From: Cupriavidus sp. 2SB
GTDB lineage: Bacteria > Pseudomonadota > Gammaproteobacteria > Burkholderiales > Burkholderiaceae
Length of the DNA: 64,000 nt
Reading direction: 5' to 3'
Assembly (NCBI RefSeq): GCF_005503625.1
Contig: NZ_SCMX01000012.1
Location: 1 to 64,000, forward strand
Part shown: positions 17,319-26,855 of the stretch, one piece after another
Layout: every line of letters starts with the position of its first letter
Position numbering within the stretch: the first letter of the stretch is position 1
Position numbers and translations under genes: made by a program
The notes under the pieces: generated by a model
The model's input: the letters and a program-made list of their open reading frames with translations, nothing else
Databases searched by the model: none
Told to the model about the DNA's origin: nothing

Positions 17319-18030
17319 GTAGCAGCGGCGCATTTCTGCGCCACTGCCCCCTAAGGTAGGGTCGAGAACTGGCGCGCGCACCTTCAGGTGCCGGTGGTGA
17401 TTCCACCGCTTTCGCGATGGCCCGCAATCCGGCGACCATAGTCACGTTTCCAACTCCCGCCACGTCAAACGCAGCATGCGGTTTTCCCGCACTACGCTTT
17501 CCTGTTTGCTTCATGTCAAGGTATATGGGACCTATCATGCCGGGGCCGCTTTCGTCGATGGTCGACGACGAACCCGATAGCCGTTGAACAGCTTCAGTTC
17601 GTCATAGAGCCACCGCCTACTCCACGTCTTCCAGCCGAAGCCCCGACGATTCCGGGAGCGCTCCAGATGGCGCCTGACCTTCTTTTCCACCCAGTCCTGG
17701 ATGAAGCTGAAGCACTCACTGGAGTGTCCGACCGCGAAGTAGTTCACCCAGCCACGTAGCACCGGATTTATCAGTTGCACCACCCGATCCACCGGCTGCG
17801 ACTGGTATCGCCTGAACACCTCCTTGAGTTTGCGCAGCAACGCCGTGCGTTTCTTCAACTTGGGCGTATAGTGCGCTCGCCACACCTGTCTCTTTATGCT
17901 GCGCAATCGACGGAAGTCGAATCCCAGAAAGCCAAAGCTCTCACCGCAGTCCAAATCCACCGTGCGACTCTTCTCTTCATTGACCTCGACCTGCAACTTG
18001 GCAAACTCTTCCCGAAGCCGTCGGCTTTCG
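17319..18030 (-). mobile_element. Group II intron fragment with RT/maturase C-terminus
   Basis: The coding part at 17535-18030 reads LREEFAKLQVEVNEEKSRTV, then GFLGFDFRRLRSIKRQVWRA, VVQLINPVLRGWVNYFAVGH and WLYDELKLFNGYRVRRRPS. This is the end of the reverse transcriptase and the maturase (X) domain of a group II intron protein. The catalytic YADD region is missing. The remaining bases to 17319 have no recognised gene and may be intron RNA or mixed debris. The fragment interrupts the IS5-type transposase gene. Confidence 0.75.
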
Positions 18031-18390
18031 CGTCAGTTCATGCTCGACGAGCAGGCGGCGAAACTTCAGCAGCGTGGTCGCGTCTGGCACCGCCTCGACT
18101 GCCAGGTCGATCCCGGCAAACGCCCGCATCGCCATGCTGTCGTACAGCGCGTCTTCCAGTGCCTCGTCCGACAGCCCGTACCACTGCAGGAGGAAGTAAA
18201 TGCGCAGCATCCGCTCAAGGCCGATCGGCGGCCGGCCACGTTTGCCCTTGGGGTAGTACGGCTCGACCGCCGCAATCAGGCGCGCCCACGGCACCACGCT
18301 CTCCATCTCCGACAGGAAGCGCTGGCGGCGCGTCACACGCTTCTTGCCGTGACTTTCCGCTTCCGCAAAACTGATCTGTCGCTTCATCAC
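18031..18390 (-). pseudogene. IS5-family transposase, N-terminal part
   Basis: The opening MKRQISFAEAESHGKKRVTR, then VVPWARLIAAVEPYYPKGKR, PIGLERMLRIYFLLQWYGLS and PDATTLLKFRRLLVEHELTR is the standard N-terminus of an IS5-group transposase. After ELTR the frame enters the group II intron fragment. About 120 of roughly 330 codons are here; the rest is split off at 16871-17318. Confidence 0.85.
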
Positions 18391-18602
18391 AGGACCTGAA
18401 TCATGGACACGCTCATGACAACGCGCTCACCCAATGCCTCGATGACTCGCGCACTGATTTAATCAGATGGTATGGACGCCTCCCCCCGGCAACGGGGCGC
18501 CGCTTACCTGCAAGAGTAACTGTAAGGGTCCTCGCTGCCATGGCATCCCTATGCCAAAGTGGAGGTGTCGATTGCAAACGACCCTGATCGGGACGATCCA
18601 AA

Positions 18603-19614
18603 ATGAAGCTTACCGTCATCGGCATGGATATTGCCAAGCATGTCTTCCAACTTCATGCGGTGAATGCCAACACCGGTGAAATCGAGCGCATCAAGTTGAA
18701 GCGGAGCCAGGTCACCGACTTCCTTGCTCAGCGGGAGCGTTCACTCATTGCCATCGAAGCTTGCGGCAGCGCCCACCGTTGGGCACGAGAACTGCAGAAG
18801 CTCGGCCACGAAGTGAAGCTCATCTCTGTGCGATCGGTTCGTCCCTTTGTGTTGCGTAATAAAACCGACGCTGCCGATGCCAGAGCTATCTGGACAGCAG
18901 TCCAGCAGCCCGAGGCGCGGTTTGTTGCGATCAAGAGCGAGCAGCAACAGACCATTCTGGCGCTGCACCGCATCCGGGCTCAACTGATGAAGTTCCGGAT
19001 CATGCAGACGAACGCATTGCGCGGCTTACTCTATGAGTTTGGTGAAGTCCTTCCGGAAGGATCTCGGGAATTTGCCGAAAAAATTTCTGGTGCGCTTGCC
19101 AAGATCGCGAATCGCTTGCCAGCCATACTGATCGACAGCCTACGAGAGCAATGGGCACGCGTGCAGGCAACCGACAAGGAAATCGCTGTGCTGGAACGTC
19201 GGCTCAAGGTTGCGCTTTGCGACAATCAGGAATGCCAGAAGATCGCTGAAATTCCTGGCGTGGGGCTGCTAACCGCCACGGCTGCGGTGGCTGCGATCGG
19301 CGATGCCAAAACGTTTCGCTCCGGGCGTGAGTTCGCTGCCTGGTTAGGCTTGGTACCGAAACAAACGGGCACCGGTGGTCACGTGCGCCAGCTTGGCATT
19401 AGCAAGCGAGGTGACACCTACCTGCGCACCCTACTCATACACGGCGCCAGATCGGGTGATCATCAAAGGCGCATGAACCGCCTGGCTCGACGGATTGCTT
19501 CAGCGACGTCCTTTCAATGTAGTGGTGGCTGCCGTAGCCAACAAACTCGCCCGGACCATCTGGGCGGTGCTAGCAAGGGATACGAGATACACGGCACCCG
19601 CCATGGCTGCATAG
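18603..19614 (+). pseudogene. IS110-family transposase, frameshifted near the 3' end
   Basis: The first 280 codons encode an IS110/IS1111-type transposase: DEDD-type N-terminal domain with VIGMDIAKHVFQLHAVN and IAIEACGSAHRWAREL, then a transposase_20 domain with IPGVGLLTATAAVAAIGDAK and FAAWLGLVPKQTGTGGHVRQ. After LLIHGARS the conserved end (QRRPFNVVVAAVANKLARTI) continues in another frame and is preceded by a TGA, so the 3' part is out of frame. The restored reading ends at 19614. Probably inactive. Confidence 0.82.
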
Positions 19615-19640
19615 CCAGGTGCGTGGCCCGCCTGAACTGA

Positions 19641-20196
19641 CTTCTTCTCAAGGAGCGCAAGCATTGATCGCATGATGGCTAACAGGTTGGACCGGGGCGA
19701 GGAAAACCCGATAGGGAATGTGAGCAGCAACGCTCGATGATCAGATGAGGACCTCGCCAGCGAATTCCATATGGGCCAGCAGGCTGAGCGGCCTGCACAA
19801 AAGGGCCGGACATAGGCGTGCTGCCTTCACCTGTCGACCACCATGTCAATCGGCTTGCAATCCGGGAGGCGTCCACATAAGGCGATTCCCTAGTGACGGA
19901 TCGCGCCGCAGCAACTATGACAGTTGTGCATCGCCAGAACACCGGGTTGTCGCGCCATCATCAGTACGAGCACGCTGACAACCAAGGTGGCCGCATTGAT
20001 CTGGAGTATCGGATGCGGGCTCAAAGTACTGGCTACTGAGCGGCCCCAGATCTCAATGCCTTTACGTTGACCGCCAGCCAAAGCGGCAGTGTCGCAGACA
20101 CCACGCATCAGAACAGCTTCGAAGATTGATCCTGCCCGGCAACTTTCATGTCGCAGAATCGTCTGCGTAGCTAGGTACGCCTCCGCTACTCCCAAA
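19641..20196. other. Intergenic debris downstream of IS110
   Basis: No gene or conserved family was recognised in this roughly 550-bp stretch. Short frames on both strands are unremarkable. It probably contains the right flank of the IS110 element. Confidence 0.35.
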
Positions 20197-20535
20197 TTAG
20201 GGCGTCATCTCCTGGATGCAGCTTGATGCGGGTTTCAACGTGCGTTCCTTCGGCGCGAGTATGCCTGCGGACGGTCCATTCTCGATCGTCTGTTGCGAAG
20301 ATATTGGCGCCAACATGGGCGTTGCCGTACGGGGCGTTAGTATGCGCAAGTGATCTGCTAATGCGATTTCCAGCGTCCCATTGCCAGTTGCAGCTAGTAG
20401 AACGACCACGCCTGGGTTACGGTGAAATGGGAAGCGCTGATCATCCAAGAAATCAGAATCGTGCGTCAGTATGATGCGTCGCGTTTCACAAGCCGTCGCG
20501 AAACTGGCCTCGTCGGCGTGTCCAATGAGCGCCAT
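20197..20535 (-). pseudogene. DUF5615 PIN-like protein, N-terminally truncated
   Basis: The frame starts MALIGHADEASFATACETRR and continues IILTHDSDFLDDQRFPFHRN then PGVVVLLAATGNGTLEIALA. The pattern D-E-x2-F-x-A-A-C-E-x-R-R-x-I-L-T-x-D-x-D-F is the second half of the DUF5615 PIN-like toxin family. The first 35-40 residues with the initial catalytic aspartate are missing; the frame begins right at the junction with the ferredoxin-reductase fragment. Probably a toxin remnant. Confidence 0.6.
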
Positions 20536-20544
20536 GCTAGGGTA

Positions 20545-20682
20545 AGCCGCCTACTTTTCCGATGAGAGTAAGGCGTCCGGGCCAGCCCTTGCGCCCGCAG
20601 CGCTCGTGCCGCCGTGATGCCGTGATGCCGTGATGCCGGCGGCGGGTGTCCCGACGACTACGATGTGCTCACGGGAAATCAT
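20545..20682 (-). pseudogene. Ferredoxin reductase N-terminal remnant, copy 3
   Basis: From ATG 20682 the frame reads MISREHIVVVGTPAAGITAS, clearly the FAD-binding start of the reductase encoded at 48564-49760. Three tandem copies of the 8-mer GCCGTGAT (20611-20634) then throw the frame off. The native continuation can be followed in another frame for about 20 residues before it stops. It ends abruptly against the PIN-like remnant. Non-functional. Confidence 0.75.
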
Positions 20683-20757
20683 CAGAGATCCTCGTGAACC
20701 TCGATTGCAAGCGCCGGACAGATCCCAGCGGCCAAGCGGGCAGATTCGTGTTGATCA
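20682..20757 (-). pseudogene. [3Fe-4S] ferredoxin C-terminal remnant, copy 3
   Basis: The last 24 codons read ESARLAAGICPALAIEVHED, ending L-stop at 20682, with the final cluster cysteine in ICPAL. This matches the C-terminus of the ferredoxin at 49760-49957. Upstream sequence is cut off at about 20757. Its stop overlaps the following reductase start, as in the intact copy. Confidence 0.75.
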
Positions 20758-20794
20758 GTCGACGGTTCCGCACCCGGGGCGATGAGCGAACTCC

Positions 20795-21442
20795 CTACGC
20801 TGGCCCCATCCCAACAAGCCTTGAGACCATCGCTGCGGCATTCTGAAGTGTTGGAATGATTTCATTCTCGATCCTTTCGGGTGTCGCCTCGGCTGGCGAT
20901 GTGGAAATCCCGATAGCCAGCTGGCGGTTGCCAACCCGAGCAAGCGGGACTGCAACTGAGATCTGATTGCTCTCTGGATACTCGACCATCGCCCATTCAC
21001 CGACCCCGAGGGTCAACGCCTGTGTGAGCGCGCTACTTGGAGGCAGGATGCTTCCAACCCGGAGATTCATCACCACGAGGCGACGGCGTTCCGCGAGTGC
21101 CATCGCCCTTCCAATAATGATCACCCCGTCGGGGTTCGCTTCACCCAGGTTGGATGTTCCTGCGTACGTGTCAGCCAGTTGCTGGAGCATCTGCTGAACC
21201 GAGTCTGTCACTCCCAAACTTTCCAAAGCAGCAAAGCCGATTTCGAAGACTCGGGTAGTCAAGCGCCATTGGTTGCCCTCGCGCGCGACATATCCCTCCT
21301 CCTCCAAAGTCAATAGAAAGCGCAGAACGGTCGGGTGCGGCAGGTCTACGGCACGCGACAACTCCGCCAACGTAGGTCGCCCGTTCTCTCGGAAAGCGCG
21401 CAGCACCGCTAGACAGCGTTGGATCGATCTATTATTCTTCAT
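20795..21442 (-). CDS. IclR-family transcriptional regulator
   Basis: A 215-residue IclR-type protein. The N-terminal winged HTH covers residues 5-60 ([40 protein letters not shown]), followed by a shortened effector domain ([40 protein letters not shown]). Most relatives have about 250-270 residues, so the ligand domain appears compact. Divergent from the Bug gene at 21537. Two spaced palindromes in the 94-bp gap (21445-21479) are probable binding sites. It should control the catabolic operon to the right. Confidence 0.88.
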   Translation of the reverse strand: MKNNRSIQRCLAVLRAFRENGRPTLAELSRAVDLPHPTVLRFLLTLEEEGYVAREGNQWRLTTRVFEIGFAALESLGVTDSVQQMLQQLADTYAGTSNLGEANPDGVIIIGRAMALAERRRLVVMNLRVGSILPPSSALTQALTLGVGEWAMVEYPESNQISVAVPLARVGNRQLAIGISTSPAEATPERIENEIIPTLQNAAAMVSRLVGMGPA

Positions 21443-21444
21443 TC

Positions 21445-21479
21445 GTACACCCTGTGTACCGCTAGTTCACCTAGTGAAC
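21445..21479. promoter_or_regulatory. Pair of IclR-type palindromic operators
   Basis: GTACAC-CCT-GTGTAC at 21445-21459 and GTTCAC-CTA-GTGAAC at 21465-21479. Both are perfect 6-3-6 palindromes of the form GTWCAC-N3-GTGWAC, exactly 20 bp apart, so they lie on the same helix face. They occupy the middle of the divergent iclR-bug gap. Sequence is observed; binding by the IclR protein is inferred. Confidence 0.65.
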
Positions 21480-21536
21480 ATCATAAACCAGGTGCCCTTG
21501 AGATGCAACCTGCTTCTTGAGGTCAGGAGACAACGA

Positions 21537-22520
21537 ATGAAACGATGGATATTGGGCTTTAGCGCCGCTGTGGTGGGGTGCTGGGCAGCGACCGGTCAAT
21601 CTGTTGCGAACGCCAGCGAGTCCTGGCCGAGTCGCCCGATCAAGTGGGTCGTGCCGTATCCGCCGGGCGGCACCACTGACATGCTGGCACGTATCGTCGG
21701 TGCCAAGCTCTCTGAACGACTCGGGCAGCCCGTGGTGATCGAGAACAAGCCAGGCGCTGGGGGCGATGTTGGCACGGCCTATGTTGCGAAACAGCCCGCT
21801 GATGGATACACCATCGTTATGGGCAATATTGGTCCTATTGCCATCAACCCCACGCTTACTCCCGACGCTCGCTTTTCTCCCACGCGAGATCTCGCGCCGG
21901 TGACGCTCCTGGCGGAGGTTCCCAACCTGCTGGTGGTCAACCCGCAACTGCCGGTCAAATCGGTGAAGGAACTCGTTCAGTACGCGAAGCAACAGCCCAA
22001 TCCCTTGTCGTACGCAACGCCTGGCAACGGAACATCTTTGCACTTGGCGGGTGAACTGTTCGCTTCGACAGCGGGCCTGCGCATGGTTCATGTGCCATAC
22101 CGCGGTAGCGGCCCCGGCCTGAACGACACGATGGCAGGCCATGTACCGATCATGTTTGACAACATGCCTTCGGCATTGAATCTCGTAAAAGGCGGAAAGG
22201 TTCGCGCACTCGCCATCACGAGTGCTGTCCGTTCCCCGTTGCTGCCGGACGTCCCAACGATGACTGAAGCTGGTCTGAGCAACTATCAGATCACTGGTTG
22301 GTTCGGCGTCTTGGTACCTGCCGCAACGCCGAAGCCGATCGTCACCCGTTTGGATGCCGAAATTCAAGCTGTACTCAAGATGCCTGACGTCCGCAGCAAG
22401 ATTGGCGACATCGGCGGAATCATCTCTGGCGCAGGACGAGATGAGTTCGGCCGATTCATCCAGCAGGAGTCGGCGAAATGGCAAAAGCTCATTCGTACCG
22501 CGCACATCACCGTGCAGTAG
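21537..22520 (+). CDS. Bug-family tripartite tricarboxylate transporter receptor
   Basis: A 327-residue periplasmic solute-binding protein. The signal peptide is at residues 1-27 (MKRWILGFSAAVVGCWAATG). Family motifs include PIKWVVPYPPGGTTDMLARI, VIENKPGAGGDVGT, SYATPGNGTSLHLAGELF and MVHVPYRGSGPGLNDTMAGH. Bug proteins bind carboxylates for TctAB-type carriers. No tctA or tctB gene occurs in the window, so this is an orphan receptor. First gene of the catabolic operon, 24 bases before the VOC gene. Confidence 0.92.
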   Translation: MKRWILGFSAAVVGCWAATGQSVANASESWPSRPIKWVVPYPPGGTTDMLARIVGAKLSERLGQPVVIENKPGAGGDVGTAYVAKQPADGYTIVMGNIGPIAINPTLTPDARFSPTRDLAPVTLLAEVPNLLVVNPQLPVKSVKELVQYAKQQPNPLSYATPGNGTSLHLAGELFASTAGLRMVHVPYRGSGPGLNDTMAGHVPIMFDNMPSALNLVKGGKVRALAITSAVRSPLLPDVPTMTEAGLSNYQITGWFGVLVPAATPKPIVTRLDAEIQAVLKMPDVRSKIGDIGGIISGAGRDEFGRFIQQESAKWQKLIRTAHITVQ

Positions 22521-22544
22521 GTCAGTTACTTTAAGGAAGAAGCA

Positions 22545-23414
22545 ATGTTGAACTCGGTTGACAGAATCCTCGTTGCGGTGCGCGACCTCGATCAAGCAGA
22601 GCAGAACTACAGGGAAGTACTTGGGGCGCAGTATCTTGATGAGCTTGCAAGCGACCATCTGAATGCCCGTGGCCGTAGCCTGGTAATCGGCGAAAGCACG
22701 GTCGAACTTTGGACCCCGCGGGGAGCAGGGGTCGTAAGTGATCATCTTGATAGCTTCGGGGAAGGCCTCTTCTTTGGAGGGGTCTCGACAGCTAGCCTGG
22801 CTGAATGCCAGAGGTTCCTTGCCGAGCAAGGTATCCGATTTGCTGAAGCCGACGGCCGTCTCTATTTGAACGCGGGCGGCCTCTATGGCATGCCACTCGT
22901 TGTCAGCGAAGCGGCAGCGCGGGTTCGAGCGAATGGTCCTGTGTCGTTTCTGTACGAGCTCACCATGGTTCTCAGCACCGACTGGCGAGAAGTCGCGGAT
23001 TGCTACGCGCGAAAACTGGGCCTGCAGCGCGACAAGGCAGTAGACATCACGTTCGCGCGATTTGGCTATGAAGGCACGCTGCTGATGTTCGCGCCGGATC
23101 GTCTCGATCGCATCGAATTGGCTGAAGCGCATGATCCCGCCTTTGCCATGGGCAGGTTTTCGGGCAAGCGAGGTGACGCACTTTACATGTGCTACATCGA
23201 AACGCATGATTTGGCGGACGTAATCAGGCGACTCGAATCGCGCAACGCAAAGTGGACCCGAAGGACCGACACGGGCAAGCCCGAGCAGGACGGCCTCTGG
23301 ATCCATCCGAGCGCGCTGAATGGCGTCCTACTTGGTGTATCCCGAACCTCGTTGGCGTGGGGATGGTCCGGTAGCCCCGAGAAAGTCGAAGAGATTTCAG
23401 AGGTGCAGTCGTGA
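22545..23414 (+). CDS. VOC-superfamily (glyoxalase/dioxygenase-fold) protein
   Basis: A 289-residue protein with two vicinal-oxygen-chelate-like halves: SVDRILVAVRDLDQAEQNYR at residues 4-23 and a second module from about residue 135 (FLYELTMVLSTDWREVADCY, with a later YIETHDLADVIRRLE). The paired betaalpha-betabetabeta pattern fits the glyoxalase/extradiol dioxygenase fold. Metal-binding residues cannot be fixed from sequence alone. Its stop overlaps the aldehyde dehydrogenase start by one base, so the two are translationally coupled. The reaction is unknown; epimerase or lyase-type chemistry on a CoA or acid intermediate is possible. Confidence 0.75.
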   Translation: MLNSVDRILVAVRDLDQAEQNYREVLGAQYLDELASDHLNARGRSLVIGESTVELWTPRGAGVVSDHLDSFGEGLFFGGVSTASLAECQRFLAEQGIRFAEADGRLYLNAGGLYGMPLVVSEAAARVRANGPVSFLYELTMVLSTDWREVADCYARKLGLQRDKAVDITFARFGYEGTLLMFAPDRLDRIELAEAHDPAFAMGRFSGKRGDALYMCYIETHDLADVIRRLESRNAKWTRRTDTGKPEQDGLWIHPSALNGVLLGVSRTSLAWGWSGSPEKVEEISEVQS

Positions 23415-24829
23415 TGCCGGAGATCTTCGATCAGCAATACATCGGGGGATCGTGGCGCCGTGCTTCTGGCACACAGCTCATCGACGTAGAGGACCCGAAT
23501 ACTGGCCTGGTATCGGCCCAAATTCTTCCAGGTACCGAGGAGGACGTCGGTCTCGCCTTGGGTGCCGCGCAGAACGCATTGGCCAGCTGGTCCGCAACAT
23601 CCGTGTCGGACAAATGCGCAATTCTTAATCGCCTAAAAGACCAACTCACAAATCGGCAGGAGTCGTTGGCCGATGCTATCGCGGCTGAGGTTGGCACGCC
23701 CTTGAAGATCTCACGCATCGTTCAAGTCGACTCGCCCATTCGGAACATTGGGAACTTCGTAAAGCTGGCGGAAGGATTTCCATGGCAATCGCGAACGGGC
23801 CCATCTGTCATCGTCCGGGAGCCATTCGGCGTCGTGGCATGTATCACGCCATGGAATTTCCCGCTTCATCAGATCATTCTGAAGGTGGTGCCCGCGCTTC
23901 TGGCCGGGAACACAGTCGTGCTCAAACCAAGTGAATTGACGCCCCGAACAACGCGCCTTATCTGCGATGCCATCAATGACGCAGGCTTTCCTTCGGGCGT
24001 GGTGAACGTTGTGAACGGCTTGGGTGCGGTAGTGGGCGCAGCGTTGGCGCGAGCTGACGGCGTGGACATGGTTAGCTTCACAGGATCCACGGAAGCGGGT
24101 CGTGCAGTGTCTTGCTTGGCCGCGTCGACCATTAAGAAGGTGACGCTGGAATTGGGCGGCAAGTCGCCTTCCTTGGTATTGCCGGGTGCGGACCTGACTG
24201 TGGCCGTCAAGGGAACGCTCGCTTCCTGCTTCCTCAACAACGGTCAGACTTGCAGCGCGCTGACCAGGTTGATTGTTCACTCGCGTGATGTGTCGGCCGT
24301 CGAAGCCCTGGTGAAGCAAGAACTCGCCAAGTTCTCTGTCGGATCCAGCCTCGTCGAAGGCCATCGGATCGGCCCGCTCATTTCTGGCAAGCAGCGTGAC
24401 CGCGTGCAGGAACTAGCGGAAAAAGGGGTAGCGGAGGGCGCCACGCTCATCGCGTCAGGCCAGGATGTTCCGCCTGCAGGATTCTTCGTCAGCCCGAAGG
24501 TGTTTCTCACAGATCAACATAACTATCTGGCCAAGGAAGAGGTGTTTGGCCCCGTGCTCTGCGTGATTCCCTACGACGAAATCGACGACGGCATCCGCAT
24601 CGCCAACGCAACGGTGTATGGCCTGGCGGCGGCCGTTTGGGGCGATCCTGACCTCGCACTCGACGCCGCTAAGAAGATTCGTGCAGGACAGGTCGATATT
24701 AACGGCGCCCGATTCAACCCCGTAGCGCCCTTCGGCGGCTTCAAACAAAGCGGTGTTGGCCGGGAGGCGGGTCACGTCGGTTTGGATGAGTTCCTCGAGT
24801 ACAAATCTATCCAAATGAACGAGGGATGA
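23414..24829 (+). CDS. NAD(P)-dependent aldehyde dehydrogenase
   Basis: A 471-residue ALDH superfamily enzyme. Cofactor motif is VACITPWNFPLHQIILKVVP, the glycine motif is FTGSTEAG, the general base lies in VTLELGGKSPSLV, and the catalytic cysteine in NNGQTCSALTRL (about residue 278). The C-terminal motif is PFGGFKQSGVGREAGHVG. It oxidises an aldehyde intermediate to an acid in the operon pathway, just before CoA transfer. The start is the ATG overlapping the VOC stop (GTGATG at 23411-23416). Only four bases separate it from the CoA-transferase gene. Substrate is inferred from context. Confidence 0.9.
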   Translation: MPEIFDQQYIGGSWRRASGTQLIDVEDPNTGLVSAQILPGTEEDVGLALGAAQNALASWSATSVSDKCAILNRLKDQLTNRQESLADAIAAEVGTPLKISRIVQVDSPIRNIGNFVKLAEGFPWQSRTGPSVIVREPFGVVACITPWNFPLHQIILKVVPALLAGNTVVLKPSELTPRTTRLICDAINDAGFPSGVVNVVNGLGAVVGAALARADGVDMVSFTGSTEAGRAVSCLAASTIKKVTLELGGKSPSLVLPGADLTVAVKGTLASCFLNNGQTCSALTRLIVHSRDVSAVEALVKQELAKFSVGSSLVEGHRIGPLISGKQRDRVQELAEKGVAEGATLIASGQDVPPAGFFVSPKVFLTDQHNYLAKEEVFGPVLCVIPYDEIDDGIRIANATVYGLAAAVWGDPDLALDAAKKIRAGQVDINGARFNPVAPFGGFKQSGVGREAGHVGLDEFLEYKSIQMNEG

Positions 24830-24833
24830 CGGG

Positions 24834-26111
24834 ATGTCTCTTATGCAGAAACAAGCTCTAGGGAACATTCGCGTATTGGATATGACGCGAGTGCTCGCAG
24901 GGCCATGGTGTACCCAGATGCTGGGCGACATGGGAGCCGATGTCATCAAGATTGAGCACCCATCGCGAGGGGATGATACGCGGCAGTGGGGGCCGCCGTA
25001 TGCGATGACGAGTGAAGCGGAAGTGCTTGAGGATTCCACCTACTTCGCTTCCGCAAATCGGAACAAACGATCGGTTGGCGTGGACATCGCCAACCCAGAC
25101 GGTGCGGATCTGATCCGTAAGCTCGTTCTTGAGTGCGACATCTTTGTAGAGAACTTTAAGGTTGGTGATCTGGCTCGTCGAGGGCTTGACTACGACAGTC
25201 TGAAAAAGATCAATCCGCGCCTGATCTATTGCTCTATCACCGGGTACGGCCAATCCGGGCCGTACGCTGACCGCCCCGGCTACGACTTCGTTTTCCAGGG
25301 GGAAAGCGGGCTGATGAGCATAACGGGCGAGCGTGATGACGAGCCTGGTGGTGGGCCACAGAAGGTCGGGATCGCCATTGCTGATCTGACGACGGGACTG
25401 TATGCGACGGTCGCGATCCTCGCCGCGTTGAACCACAGGAATGTCACGGGAGAAGGTCAGCACATCGATTTGGCACTGCTCGATTGTCTGGTTGGCTTGT
25501 CGTCGAATCAGGGATTGTCGTGCCTGATCAATGGCGCCGAACCGCACCGGTGGGGGAACGCGCATCCGTCTCTCGTACCGTATCAAGTCTTTGATACGGC
25601 AGACGGTAAGGTGGTAGTTGCTGTGGGGAACGATTCCCAGTGGCAACGCTTTTGCCAAGCGATCGACGCCAAAGAACTGGCCCGGGATTCGACGTTCTAT
25701 TCCGCATCCGGACGCATTCGGAATCGAGAGGCGCTAATTGCGCAGGTGTCGTCGGTTCTTGCGGCGCGCCAAACCGAGCATTGGCTTGCCGCGTTCTCCG
25801 CAGCGGATATCCCGCACGGTCGTATCAATACCTACAAGGAAGCCTTTGCTCACCCACAGGTCATCCACCGTCAGATGGCGATCGACGTGCCGGTTGACAA
25901 AGGTATCGGCTCGGTACGGGGCATCGCCAATCCCATCAAATTCAGTAAAACGCCGGTGCACTACGTTCGGGCGCCCGCGAAACTCGGTCAGCACACAGAA
26001 GACGTGCTTTCCGACTTGCTAGAACTTTCCGCGGACCACATCGCCGGTCTCGAAGAACGTGGGGTGATTAGTTGCCAAACGTCAAAAAAGACACTTCAGG
26101 AGCAATCATGA
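24834..26111 (+). CDS. Class III (CaiB/BaiF-family) CoA-transferase
   Basis: A 425-residue family III CoA-transferase. It opens with IRVLDMTRVLAGPWCTQMLG and continues ADVIKIEHPSRGDDTRQWGP, NRNKRSVGVDI, YCSITGYGQSGPYADRPGYD and QKVGIAIADLTTGLYAT; the last carries the conserved aspartate that forms the acyl-enzyme. The C-terminal signature is KLGQHTEDVL. It moves CoA from a donor thioester onto the acid made by the upstream dehydrogenase. Overlaps the next gene by ATGA (26108-26111). Confidence 0.92.
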   Translation: MSLMQKQALGNIRVLDMTRVLAGPWCTQMLGDMGADVIKIEHPSRGDDTRQWGPPYAMTSEAEVLEDSTYFASANRNKRSVGVDIANPDGADLIRKLVLECDIFVENFKVGDLARRGLDYDSLKKINPRLIYCSITGYGQSGPYADRPGYDFVFQGESGLMSITGERDDEPGGGPQKVGIAIADLTTGLYATVAILAALNHRNVTGEGQHIDLALLDCLVGLSSNQGLSCLINGAEPHRWGNAHPSLVPYQVFDTADGKVVVAVGNDSQWQRFCQAIDAKELARDSTFYSASGRIRNREALIAQVSSVLAARQTEHWLAAFSAADIPHGRINTYKEAFAHPQVIHRQMAIDVPVDKGIGSVRGIANPIKFSKTPVHYVRAPAKLGQHTEDVLSDLLELSADHIAGLEERGVISCQTSKKTLQEQS

Positions 26112-26848
26112 GCATCCAAGCTAATAATGTCGGAAACGTCCTGGAGATTTGCATTGCGCGTCCAGAAAAGCGCAATGCGATCAGCGCCGCGATGTACCAG
26201 GAACTGACCCGTCTTCTGGATGAGGCCAACGCGGACAAGGAATGTGCCGCAGTCATCGTGCATGGTGCGGGCGGACACTTCACTGTCGGTGCCGATATCA
26301 ATGATTTCCAGACCCGGCGGGGTAATGAAGATTCCCCTGCTGTCACGCTTCTCCGGAAGATGGCCGCGATCGATGTGCCGCTAATCGCAGCAGTCGAGGG
26401 ACTGGCGATTGGAATCGGCGCCACGATGCTGCAACACGTCGATTTTGCCTACGCATCCCAAGATGCGCGCTTCCGCATGCCGTTCGTATCGCTGGGTCTG
26501 TGCCCCGAGGGCGCATCCAGCTACCTGCTCGAATCGCTGGTAGGTGTCCGGAAGGCACGTGAGTGGTTGATGCTTGGAAAGTTCTTTGATGCAGAAGAAG
26601 CTTTCGATGCCGGGCTTCTGACGTCGCTGACGCAGGACGGGGAAGCCCTTGCACGGGCGCGCGAAACGGCTGCCGAACTGGCAAAGCTTCCCAAGGCTTC
26701 GGTACGCGCGACAAAGCGGATGTTGAACCACGAGAATCGTGCCGCTGTGGGTTCTGCGCTCGACCTGGAAGTGAAGATGTTCGCCGAACTCTTGAATACC
26801 GAAGCCACTCAGGAAATCTTCAAATCCTTCCTGAACAAGAAGCGTTAA
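26108..26848 (+). CDS. Enoyl-CoA hydratase/isomerase family protein 1
   Basis: A 246-residue crotonase-fold enzyme. The first oxyanion loop is VIVHGAGGHFTVGADINDF and the second is IAAVEGLAIGIGATMLQHVD. The glutamate-bearing segment LGLCPEGASSYLLESLVG resembles isomerase/PaaG-type members. A translational overlap with the CoA-transferase and AGGAG before ATG 26108 fix the start. It acts on the enoyl-CoA made by the acyl-CoA dehydrogenases. Hydration versus double-bond shift cannot be decided from sequence. Confidence 0.87.
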   Translation: MSIQANNVGNVLEICIARPEKRNAISAAMYQELTRLLDEANADKECAAVIVHGAGGHFTVGADINDFQTRRGNEDSPAVTLLRKMAAIDVPLIAAVEGLAIGIGATMLQHVDFAYASQDARFRMPFVSLGLCPEGASSYLLESLVGVRKAREWLMLGKFFDAEEAFDAGLLTSLTQDGEALARARETAAELAKLPKASVRATKRMLNHENRAAVGSALDLEVKMFAELLNTEATQEIFKSFLNKKR

Positions 26849-26855
26849 GAACGCC

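Noticed and set aside
20611-20634. Short tandem repeat considered as part of an array
   Set aside because: Only three copies of an 8-mer explained by slippage inside a reductase remnant.
21471-23306. 611-codon minus-strand open frame
   Set aside because: Antisense to the Bug and VOC genes, whose coding evidence is strong; a GC-rich third-position effect.
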